Shown: piece by piece, positions 25,230-31,220 of the stretch
Numbering within the stretch: position 1 is the stretch's first letter
Layout: every line of letters starts with the position of its first letter
NCBI RefSeq assembly: GCF_030812785.1
Contig: NZ_JAUSTJ010000002.1
Coordinates: 744,001-808,000 of the forward strand
DNA: 64,000 bases
DNA from: Sphingomonas kyeonggiensis
GTDB taxonomy: Bacteria; Pseudomonadota; Alphaproteobacteria; Sphingomonadales; Sphingomonadaceae
Reading direction: 5' to 3'
Position numbers and translations under genes: made by a program
Notes under the pieces: generated by a model
Database searches by the model: none
What the model was told of the DNA's origin: nothing
What the model saw: the letters and a program-made list of their open reading frames with translations, nothing else

Positions 25230-25475
25230 TCAGAGGTCCACCCCGGCCGCGATCGCTTCGAGCTTGCGGATGCGCTCCTTGAGATCGGCGATCTCGATCC
25301 GCGAGGCGGCGGTGGGCATTGCGGGTGCCGTTTCCGGCACATGGTGCACATCGAGCTCCTGGCGCTTCAGGGCCAGCCAGCCCCGCCAGCCCGAGAGCCC
25401 GGCGGCGATCAGCATGCCCAGCCCGGTGAGGCCGGAAAGGGCGAGGGTGAGGTAGAGAGTCGGATCCTGGGTCAC
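25230..25475 (-). CDS. Small membrane protein, degenerate PspB-like paralogue (81 aa)
   Basis: One membrane helix near the N-terminus (LYLTLALSGLTGLGMLIAAG), a Trp-rich basic turn, then a short coiled coil IADLKERIRKLEAIAAG. This end matches the first half of the motif shared with its neighbours (ER...LERI.TD) but lacks the terminal EI..LR part. GTG 25475 is the start, six bases after GGGAGG. It is the most diverged and last of the run of small membrane proteins downstream of pspC. Confidence 0.7.
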   Translation of the reverse strand: MTQDPTLYLTLALSGLTGLGMLIAAGLSGWRGWLALKRQELDVHHVPETAPAMPTAASRIEIADLKERIRKLEAIAAGVDL

Positions 25476-25501
25476 GTCATGCCTCCCTTGGTCTGACGCA
25501 T

Positions 25502-25774
25502 TCAGTTCTTGTCGCGCAGCGATTCGATCTCGCGGTCGAGACGAACACTGCCTTCGGTGTCGGTGATCACGCGTTCGAGTACCTGGACGCGCTCCTTGAG
25601 CGCACGGACCTCGTCGCGGAGCCGGGCATTCTCGGCGACGGAGGCGCTGTCCGCGGCGTTGCCGCGATAGACCTCGTTGCCGTCCTTGTCCTTGTGGATG
25701 CCGTAGCGCGCCTTGAGCACGCTGCCGATCGTGACGATCACGATAATCGCGACAACCATCTCGAACGGGTTCAT
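25502..25774 (-). CDS. PspB-like membrane/coiled-coil protein (90 aa)
   Basis: An N-terminal membrane helix (MVVAIIVIVTIGSVLKARYG), a charged linker with HKDKDGNEVYRGN, then a coiled coil ending LKERVQVLERVITDTEG and DREIESLRDKN. The end motif is shared with the proteins at 25980, 26263 and 26589 and, in part, with PspB and the tail of PspC. AAGGAG precedes the start. It probably sits in the inner membrane with the coiled coil in the cytoplasm, as PspB does; a role in envelope stress is inferred from the operon. Confidence 0.78.
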   Translation of the reverse strand: MNPFEMVVAIIVIVTIGSVLKARYGIHKDKDGNEVYRGNAADSASVAENARLRDEVRALKERVQVLERVITDTEGSVRLDREIESLRDKN

Positions 25775-25804
25775 TCCACTACTCCTTCAAACGCGCTTCG
25801 TTGA

Positions 25805-25930
25805 TCAGTTCTGCTGGCCGGCCCGGGCGAGCCGCGCGGCGCGGCGGACGGGGCGATCCCGCTTCTCGGCGAGGGCAATAGCTCCCCCGCACAGTGCGCA
25901 CAGCACTGCGAACACTACGATGGCAATCAT
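25805..25930 (-). CDS. 41-residue membrane microprotein within the psp run
   Basis: ATG at 25930 with AGGA eight bases upstream, then a hydrophobic helix MIAIVVFAVLCALCGGAIAL with two Cys, followed by a basic tail (EKRDRPVRRAARLARAGQQN). No coiled coil. Size, ribosome site and position between two same-strand membrane genes support a real gene, although nothing is known of it. Confidence 0.6.
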   Translation of the reverse strand: MIAIVVFAVLCALCGGAIALAEKRDRPVRRAARLARAGQQN

Positions 25931-25979
25931 GGTGGACTTCCTCAATACTGGCGGCCCTTGTCGGCGCCGCGTGGGAATT

Positions 25980-26252
25980 TCAGTTCAGCGGGGGGGCATC
26001 CCGCAGCTTCTCGATCTCGTCGGCGAGGTCGACGCCCTTGTCGGTGACGATCCGTTCGAGGACCCGCACCCGCTGCTCGAGCCGTTCGGTCTGGGCCGCA
26101 TATTGCGCGGCCTTTTCGGCGACCATCTGGGCTTCGAGCTCCAGCTTGCGCTGCTGAAGTGCGAACCAGGGCTTGAGGTAGACACCGCCGATCACGGCGA
26201 TCGTTCCACACAGGATGCCCAGGATCGGAACGAGGATGGGACTGATCTCCAT
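25980..26252 (-). CDS. PspB-like membrane/coiled-coil protein (90 aa)
   Basis: Membrane helix at about residues 5-27 (ILVPILGILCGTIAVIGGVY), then KPWFALQQRKLELEAQMVAE and a long coiled coil with RLEQRVRVLERIVTDKG and ADEIEKLRD near the end. It is the clearest carrier of the shared C-terminal motif. A strong AGGAGG lies upstream. Ten bases separate it from the preceding gene, so they are almost surely co-transcribed. Confidence 0.8.
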   Translation of the reverse strand: MEISPILVPILGILCGTIAVIGGVYLKPWFALQQRKLELEAQMVAEKAAQYAAQTERLEQRVRVLERIVTDKGVDLADEIEKLRDAPPLN

Positions 26253-26262
26253 TGCTTCCTCC

Positions 26263-26577
26263 TCAGTTGCGGGGGCTGCGCAGCTTCTCGATCTCCTGAT
26301 CGAGCAGGTGCGAGCCGTCGGTCACGATCCGCTCGACATTGGCGAGCCGGTCCTTGATCGAGCCCAGTTCGGCGCGGAGCTGGGCATTCTCCTGGCTCAG
26401 GAGCTTGATCCGCTCCATCGCCGCGTCATTGGTCTTCGGATAGAGTGCCTGGCCCCAGCTGCCGTCGAGCGGATAGCCATGCTTGATACGGAGCCAGGTG
26501 GTGAACACCCATCCCGCCACCGCGAGCGCACCGATGATCAGGGCGACTGGGGCGAAGGCTGCGAAGGGAAAGCTCAT
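26263..26577 (-). CDS. PspB-like membrane/coiled-coil protein (104 aa)
   Basis: One membrane helix (FAPVALIIGALAVAGWVFTT), then TWLRIKHGYPLDGSWG, closely matching RAKHGYPIENEGI of the next paralogue (26589). The coiled coil ends IKDRLANVERIVTDGSH and DQEIEKLRSPRN. The shared KHGYP element marks a recent duplication with its neighbour. AGGAG precedes the start. Confidence 0.8.
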   Translation of the reverse strand: MSFPFAAFAPVALIIGALAVAGWVFTTWLRIKHGYPLDGSWGQALYPKTNDAAMERIKLLSQENAQLRAELGSIKDRLANVERIVTDGSHLLDQEIEKLRSPRN

Positions 26578-26588
26578 CTCGTCACTCC

Positions 26589-26906
26589 TCAGCGCAGGCT
26601 GTCGATCTCGCGGGCGACCCGCTCGGCGGGATCGGTGGCTATTCGTTCCAGGACCGCGATCCGCTCCTCGAGCCGGCTGATCTGACCGGTCAGGCGCTCA
26701 TTCTCCGATGCGAGAAGGGCGATCTTGCGGTCTGCTTCGAGATTGTCGCTCTTTTCGCCCTGGAAGCTGCGCTTGCCGCGAAGGCCGTGAATGCCTTCAT
26801 TCTCGATCGGGTAGCCGTGCTTGGCGCGGACCCAGGTCTGGAAGGCCTTGGACGCCATCACCGCAGTGACGATCAGAACCGGTACCAGCCACGCTAAATC
26901 CCTCAT
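26589..26906 (-). CDS. PspB-like membrane/coiled-coil protein (105 aa)
   Basis: One membrane helix (LVPVLIVTAVMASKAFQTW), the KHGYPIENEG element, a basic linker, then a coiled coil ending RLEERIAVLERIATDPAE and REIDSLR. Its LEER...VERI part is the same as in PspB (LEERLLTVERII). It directly follows pspC. AGGAGGA lies upstream of the ATG. The fold and topology suggest a PspB paralogue. Confidence 0.8.
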   Translation of the reverse strand: MRDLAWLVPVLIVTAVMASKAFQTWVRAKHGYPIENEGIHGLRGKRSFQGEKSDNLEADRKIALLASENERLTGQISRLEERIAVLERIATDPAERVAREIDSLR

Positions 26907-26940
26907 TTCTTCCTCCCTGTTGACTTACCTGGCGATTGGC

Positions 26941-27315
26941 TCAGCGCAGGCTGTCGATCTCATCGGCGAGCCGGGTGTTGCGGCTCGTATAGTACATCTC
27001 GATATCGGCGAGGCGGCGGTCGATGTCGCGGAACTTCGAACGGACCTCGGCGGTCGAGCGCGTCGGGTTGGCGCGGACGCCCTGCCAGAACTTGGCTTCC
27101 TCCGGGCCTTCGTAGAGACCGGCGGGCTTGTTCGAGGCCAGCCAGGCGACCAGGAAGTAACCGACGATCACGGTGCCGCTCGTCGAGAGCGCCAGGATCA
27201 CCATGCCGAGGCGAAGCCAGATGACATCGATCCCGGTATAGTCGGCAAGGCCCGAGCAGACGCCGAGAAACTTGCCATTGGCCTTGTCGAGATAGAATTT
27301 GGTGCGGCTCGACAT
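26941..27315 (-). CDS. pspC: Phage shock protein C
   Basis: A 124-residue inner-membrane protein. The PspC domain is clear: KFYLDKANGKFLGVCSGLAD near the start, then YTGIDVIWLRLGMVILAL and VGYFLVAWLAS. The C-terminal tail adds a short coiled coil ending RLADEIDSLR, the same last residues as the small paralogues downstream. PspC, with PspB, senses envelope damage and releases PspF from PspA. ATG 27315 follows GGAGGAATTGAG, which also contains the pspB stop; an upstream in-frame ATG inside pspB is rejected. Confidence 0.92.
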   Translation of the reverse strand: MSSRTKFYLDKANGKFLGVCSGLADYTGIDVIWLRLGMVILALSTSGTVIVGYFLVAWLASNKPAGLYEGPEEAKFWQGVRANPTRSTAEVRSKFRDIDRRLADIEMYYTSRNTRLADEIDSLR

Positions 27316-27316
27316 C

Positions 27317-27589
27317 TCAATTCCTCCGGGAAATGTCATAGGGGCTCTGTTCCGGGCGAACGTCGCGGACAGGGCGGAAATCGGGGTTGTCGGCGGCGAT
27401 GATCCGCTCGACGGTGAGCAGGCGCTCTTCGAGCTGGCGTGCAGTATAGTGCAGCTCGTCGAGCAGCTTCTCGTCCTCGTTGGTGATCGTGCCGGACTGC
27501 TTCCACTTGGTGATGTAGTGCATGATCACCCAGGGCAGCCCGATGAAGAGCATCCCGACGATGACGATCGGAAGGAAGACTTCCTCCAT
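27317..27589 (-). CDS. pspB: Phage shock protein B
   Basis: A 90-residue PspB: one N-terminal membrane helix (LPIVIVGMLFIGLPWVIMHY), the ITKWKQSGTITNEDEKLLDE segment and a coiled coil ARQLEERLLTVERIIAADNP. It partners with PspC at the inner membrane. The start is three bases after the pspA stop. The end of the coiled coil is the likely ancestor of the repeated motif in the genes downstream of pspC. Confidence 0.92.
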   Translation of the reverse strand: MEEVFLPIVIVGMLFIGLPWVIMHYITKWKQSGTITNEDEKLLDELHYTARQLEERLLTVERIIAADNPDFRPVRDVRPEQSPYDISRRN

Positions 27590-27592
27590 CGC

Positions 27593-28261
27593 TTAGGCTC
27601 CCTTGTTGAGGCGGGCCTTCAGGGCCTCGAGCTCGGCATCCACCTTCTCCGACGAGCGGAGTTCGGCGATTTCCTCGTCGAGCGTCTTGGGGGCGCCGCC
27701 CAGGCCGGCAGCCTCGGCGCGGCCTTCGGCGAAGTCCACCCGGCGCTCGAGAACATCGAAGCGCGAGAAGGCATCCTGCACCCGCGAGCCGTTGGTGATC
27801 TCGCGCAGGCGCATCCGATTGTTGGCGCTCTCCATGCGGGTGACGATCGAGTTCTGGCGGGCTCGGGCCTCGCGCAGCTTGGTCTGGAGCTTGTTGATGT
27901 CCTCTTCCGCGGCCTTGAGCGCCTCGTCGAGCACCGAGATTTCCTCGTTCAGCTGCTCGCACATGTCGGCGGCCTTCTGCTTCTCGACCAGCGCGGCCTT
28001 GGCCAGGTCCTCGCGGCCCTTGGAGAGCGCCAGCTCCGCCTTCTCGGTCCAGCTCTCCTGGAGCTTCTCGAGCTTGGCGATGTGGCGGCGCATTTCCTTC
28101 TGGTCCGCGATGGTGCGGGCCGCGGAAGCGCGGACCTCGACCAGCGTTTCCTCCATCTCGAGGATGATCATGCGGATCATCTTCGCGGGATCCTCCGCCT
28201 TGTCGAGCAGATCGGTGACGTTGGCGGCGATGATGTCGCGGGTTCGAGAGAAGATACCCAT
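27593..28261 (-). CDS. pspA: Phage shock protein A
   Basis: A 222-residue PspA/IM30 family protein: an amphipathic N-terminal helix (MGIFSRTRDIIAANVTDLLD), LDKAEDPAKMIRMIILEMEE, then long coiled-coil hairpins. It is an ESCRT-III-like scaffold that binds damaged inner membrane and, when not needed, inhibits PspF. Two hairpins and a 35-codon gene lie between it and the sigma-54 promoter. Confidence 0.95.
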   Translation of the reverse strand: MGIFSRTRDIIAANVTDLLDKAEDPAKMIRMIILEMEETLVEVRASAARTIADQKEMRRHIAKLEKLQESWTEKAELALSKGREDLAKAALVEKQKAADMCEQLNEEISVLDEALKAAEEDINKLQTKLREARARQNSIVTRMESANNRMRLREITNGSRVQDAFSRFDVLERRVDFAEGRAEAAGLGGAPKTLDEEIAELRSSEKVDAELEALKARLNKGA

Positions 28262-28294
28262 TTCGTCGTTACTCCTTCGTATTTCGTTTCCTGC

Positions 28295-28356
28295 CGGGAG
28301 GGGCCTAGGGGGTGACCCCTCCCGTCAGGTTTCCGCTCGCGAGGGGCTGCGAGCGG
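28295..28356 (-). other. Two strong hairpins in the pspA leader
   Basis: A 9-bp stem (CGGGAGGGG at 28295-28303 with CCCCTCCCG at 28316-28324) and an 8-bp stem (CCGCTCGC at 28333-28340 with GCGAGCGG at 28349-28356). They lie between the 35-codon gene and pspA on the transcribed strand. Without a T run they are more likely mRNA-processing or stabilising elements than terminators. Confidence 0.6.
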
Positions 28357-28369
28357 GGGACCCTGTTTC

Positions 28370-28477
28370 TCAGGCCGTCACCAAGCCGGCCGTGCCGGCC
28401 ATGATGACCAGGCTGGCGGCTACCGAAAGTGCCACCGAGAAGAAGGCGTTGCGGTAGTAGGCGGCGTTGGCGTTCAT
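28370..28477 (-). CDS. 35-residue membrane peptide, first gene of the psp operon
   Basis: ATG 28477 with AGGGAAC about seven bases upstream. The peptide begins MNANAAYYRNAFF and continues with one membrane helix (FSVALSVAASLVIMAGTAGL) before TGA. It lies between the sigma-54 promoter and pspA, so it is the first product made when PspF acts. It is not PspB, PspC, PspD or PspG by sequence. A regulatory or membrane-sensing role is possible but unproven. Confidence 0.65.
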   Translation of the reverse strand: MNANAAYYRNAFFSVALSVAASLVIMAGTAGLVTA

Positions 28478-28537
28478 GATCTTGTTCCCTGAACCTTGGT
28501 GTTTTTCCAGGCCCGTCATCGGGCTTGCTCTCAGCAT

Positions 28538-28554
28538 TGCAGGGGGCGTGCCAA
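28538..28554 (-). promoter_or_regulatory. Sigma-54 promoter of the psp operon
   Basis: On the minus strand: TTGGCACG (28554-28547), CCCC, then CTGCA. GG and GC are ten bases apart, as the -24/-12 consensus TGGCACG-N4-TTGCW requires. It lies between the divergent pspF and the 35-codon gene, the standard layout for PspF activation with bound upstream sites near pspF. Confidence 0.85.
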
Positions 28555-28655
28555 TTTGTGAAAACCGCAGAAATCTGCCGTTTTTCCCGTTCATAAGGGG
28601 TTCAGCTGGCGGATTTAACTTGCCAAGTGTTGGGAAAATACACCAAGGATTTGGC

Positions 28656-29696
28656 ATGGAGCGCGTAACCCAGGTCATCGGCCAGTCCTCGGCATTTCTC
28701 GACGCGCTGGAACGCGCCAGCCGGGCGGCCGCGCTCGATCGCCCGGTGCTGGTGATCGGCGAGCGCGGTACCGGCAAGGAACTGGTCGCCGAGCGTCTTC
28801 ACCGCCTGTCGCCGCGCTGGGACCAGCCGCTGGTCACGATGAACTGCGCTGCGCTGCCTGAGACGCTGATCGAGGCCGAGCTGTTCGGCCATGAGGCAGG
28901 CGCCTTCACCGGCGCGACCAAGGCGCGGATCGGCCGGTTCGAGGAAGCGCATCGCGGCACGCTGTTCCTCGACGAGTTGGGCACGCTCTCGATGGGCGCG
29001 CAGGAGCGGCTGCTGCGCGCGGTGGAATATGGAGAGGTCACGCGGATCGGGTCTTCGCGGCCGGTGCAGGTCGATGTCCGTATCGTCGCGGCGACCAACG
29101 AGCATCTGCCCGAACGGGTGGAGAAGGGCACGTTCCGCGCCGACCTGCTCGACCGGTTGAGCTTCGAGGTGGTGACGCTGCCGCCGCTGCGGCACCGGCC
29201 GGGCGATGTCGAGGTGCTCGCCGAATTCTACGGCCGGCGCATGGCGAGCGAGATCGGCTGGGTCGACTGGCCCGGCTGGGGGCCGAATGCGCTCGATATC
29301 CTCGTCCATTATGACTGGCCGGGCAATGTCCGCGAACTGCGCAACGTCGTCGAGCGGGCCGTCTATCGCTGGGAGCAGGACGGGCCGATCGACGCGATCG
29401 AGATCGATCCCTTCCAGTCGCCGTTCCGGCTGCGGACGATGCAGGGCAGTGCTTCGAGTGCGCCGGCGCCTGTGGCTGCCGCCGCGTCCGCGCCCGTGAT
29501 GCTGGAAGCGCAGCCCATGCTTGCCGGGGCGACCGACTTCAAGGGCCGGGTGGCGCGGTTCGAGAAGGAACTGCTCCAGCGCGCGCTGGCCGATCACCGC
29601 TTCAACCAGCGGGCGACGGCGGAGGCGTTGGGGCTGACCTATGACCAGCTTCGCCATGCGCTGAAGCGGCACGAATTGTTGCAGGCCGGGGGCTGA
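28656..29696 (+). CDS. pspF: Sigma-54-dependent activator PspF
   Basis: A 346-residue enhancer-binding protein. It has no N-terminal sensory domain and starts straight into the AAA+ module: Walker A GERGTGKE at about residues 35-42, GAFTGA (about 82-87) that contacts sigma-54, and Walker B LFLDEL (103-108). A Pro/Ala-rich linker (about residues 255-285) leads to a Fis-type helix-turn-helix (NQRATAEALGLTYDQLRHAL). Lack of a regulatory domain and the divergent pspA identify PspF, which PspA restrains. AAGGA precedes ATG 28656; longer upstream frames would run into the promoter. Confidence 0.93.
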   Translation: MERVTQVIGQSSAFLDALERASRAAALDRPVLVIGERGTGKELVAERLHRLSPRWDQPLVTMNCAALPETLIEAELFGHEAGAFTGATKARIGRFEEAHRGTLFLDELGTLSMGAQERLLRAVEYGEVTRIGSSRPVQVDVRIVAATNEHLPERVEKGTFRADLLDRLSFEVVTLPPLRHRPGDVEVLAEFYGRRMASEIGWVDWPGWGPNALDILVHYDWPGNVRELRNVVERAVYRWEQDGPIDAIEIDPFQSPFRLRTMQGSASSAPAPVAAAASAPVMLEAQPMLAGATDFKGRVARFEKELLQRALADHRFNQRATAEALGLTYDQLRHALKRHELLQAGG

Positions 29697-29718
29697 TCGC
29701 GCTCCGTCACCCAGCTTT

Positions 29719-29746
29719 CGTCATCCCCGCGCAGGCGGGGATGACG
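29719..29746. repeat. Single REP hairpin
   Basis: CGTCATCCCCGC, GCAG, GCGGGGATGACG: a 12-bp perfect stem just after the pspF stop. It has the same ends as the REP units at 52012 and 58067 and probably ends pspF transcription. Confidence 0.75.
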
Positions 29747-29773
29747 GAGGTAAGATTAGCCGTGCAATTTCAA

Positions 29774-29827
29774 GCTAATGATTAGCGTTCGCAACAGTAA
29801 TTCCGCCAATCGAACCCAATCGGAATT
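29774..29827. promoter_or_regulatory. Two palindromes upstream of sodB, the first Fur-like
   Basis: GCTAATGATTAGC (29774-29786) is a perfect palindrome around G and matches about 10 of 14 positions of the Fur 7-1-7 consensus TGATAATnATTATCA. A second inverted repeat, AATTCCG (29799-29805) and CGGAATT (29821-29827), follows. The AT-rich stretch up to 29880 probably holds the sodB promoter. Confidence 0.4.
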
Positions 29828-29950
29828 TTCATTTGCGCGACGCAACGATTTTTCCGCGACAGCGGTGATTTTTGCGCGCTAGGGGAGGGACCGCATCGCC
29901 CGGCGGTTCGTTGCCCGGGTGAACCCCCTGGTGAACCCTGGAGAGACCAA

Positions 29951-30574
29951 ATGGCCTTCGAACTTCCCCCGCTTCCCTTCGACAAGGACGCGCTGGCGCC
30001 GCACATGTCGGCCGAGACGCTCGAGTTTCACCACGGCAAGCATCACAAGGCCTATGTCGACAAGACCAATGGCTTCATCGCCGAGAAGGGCCTCGAGGGC
30101 CGCAAGCTCAGCGAAGTGATCGCTCACGCCAAGTCGACGAACGACAAGGGCCTGTTCAACAACTCGGCCCAGATCTGGAATCACAGCTTCTTCTGGCAGG
30201 GCCTGACCGGCGAGAAGACCGCGCCGAGCGGCAAGCTCGCCGAGCTGATCGCCGCGCAGTACGGCTCGACCGACGAGCTGGTGAAGAAGCTGGTCGCGGA
30301 ATCGACCGCGCACTTCTCGAACGGCTGGGGCTGGCTGGTGCTCGACGGCGACCAGCTCAAGGTCACCTCGCTGCACGACGCCGACACGCCGGTGGTCTAT
30401 GAGGGCATGAAGCCGCTGCTGACGATCGACGTGTGGGAACACGCCTACTACATCGATTATCGCAACCTGCGTCCGAAGTATCTCGAGACGATCACCGCGA
30501 ACATCATCAACTGGGACTTTGTGTCGCAGAACCTCGACGGTGCCGGCGTGAGCCGCGCCGATCAGGACAGCTGA
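29951..30574 (+). CDS. sodB: Iron superoxide dismutase
   Basis: A 207-residue SOD with all metal ligands: His27 (FHHGKHH), His78 (AQIWNHSFFW), Asp160 and His164 (DVWEHAYYIDY). The Gln before the second ligand (NNSAQIWNH) and the overall sequence favour the iron type. It converts superoxide to hydrogen peroxide in the cytoplasm. A short well-placed GGAGAGACC precedes ATG. A terminator follows its stop. Confidence 0.95.
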   Translation: MAFELPPLPFDKDALAPHMSAETLEFHHGKHHKAYVDKTNGFIAEKGLEGRKLSEVIAHAKSTNDKGLFNNSAQIWNHSFFWQGLTGEKTAPSGKLAELIAAQYGSTDELVKKLVAESTAHFSNGWGWLVLDGDQLKVTSLHDADTPVVYEGMKPLLTIDVWEHAYYIDYRNLRPKYLETITANIINWDFVSQNLDGAGVSRADQDS

Positions 30575-30596
30575 TTCCGCGAACCGCGATTTAGGG

Positions 30597-30629
30597 AAGG
30601 GGCGTCCGAGCGATCGGGCGCCCCTTTTT
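30597..30629 (+). terminator. Rho-independent terminator of sodB
   Basis: AAGGGGCG (30597-30604) pairs with CGCCCCTT (30619-30626) across a 14-base loop; the stem runs into a stretch of T (30625-30629). Confidence 0.8.
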
Positions 30630-30653
30630 CGCTCCCCGGCAAAAGCCTCTACT

Positions 30654-30677
30654 GCTCCCCGGCGAAAGCCGGGGAGC
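30654..30677. repeat. Single REP hairpin
   Basis: GCTCCCCGGC, GAAA, GCCGGGGAGC: one REP unit with a perfect 10-bp stem, next to a broken half copy (GCTCCCCGGCAAAAGCC at 30631-30647), perhaps the remains of a doublet. Confidence 0.65.
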
Positions 30678-30761
30678 GGCTTGCGGGTGCGAGCCACATT
30701 CAGCCCGCATTCAACCGCCGACCCCGACCCTCCATCCAGCACAGCTTTGGGGAAAGTCGTG

Positions 30762-31109
30762 ATGCGCCGCTACCTGATCCTCGCACCCTTGTTCATCGCC
30801 GCCGCGCCGGCATCCGCCCAGATCTGGGGCGGGCCGACGATGCAGGGTCCCTCGGGCAGCTCGATGGGCCATGACCAGAGCGCCGCCGAGACGGCGAAGA
30901 TCCGCAGCGACATCCGTGACGGGCGCGACAGCGGCCAGCTCACCCGCCGCCAGGCGAAGCGGCTGAAGCGCGAAGCCTATCAGATCGACACGCTCGAAGA
31001 GCGCTACGCCGCCGGCGGCCTCTCGCCGTCGGAGGAAGCCGAACTGTTCGCCCGGCGCGAGGCGCTGCGGAGCGACGTGGTCGCGAAGCGGACGGGCGCG
31101 CGGAAGTAA
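30762..31109 (+). CDS. Small exported hypothetical protein
   Basis: A 115-residue protein with a signal peptide (cleavage near ASAQ, residues 17-20). The mature part is basic and helical with KIRSDIRDGRDSGQLTRRQA, ending EEAELFARREALRSDVV. Similar short exported proteins of unknown function are frequent in sphingomonads. ATG 30762 is chosen because the signal peptide begins there; the longer frame adds an unlikely leader. Confidence 0.68.
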   Translation: MRRYLILAPLFIAAAPASAQIWGGPTMQGPSGSSMGHDQSAAETAKIRSDIRDGRDSGQLTRRQAKRLKREAYQIDTLEERYAAGGLSPSEEAELFARREALRSDVVAKRTGARK

Positions 31110-31117
31110 CCCTCTTC

Positions 31118-31216
31118 TTCCCCGGCGAAGGCCGGGCCCCAGACTGAGCAGTGCGCGTCGTAGACGCGCCAATGGCGCGTGACTTTCAAGGCTGGACCCC
31201 GGCCTTTGCCGGGGAA
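31118..31216. repeat. REPIN-like REP doublet
   Basis: TTCCCCGGCGAAGGCCGG then GCCCCAG on the left and its slightly changed inverted copy (CCCCGGCCTTTGCCGGGGAA) on the right. The spacer has an inner palindrome around GACGCGCCAATGGCGCGT. It separates two convergent genes. Confidence 0.85.
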
Positions 31217-31220
31217 AAGC

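Noticed and set aside
28295..28356. Terminator that separates the 35-codon gene from pspA
   Set aside because: Neither hairpin is followed by a T run and no other promoter is seen for pspA.
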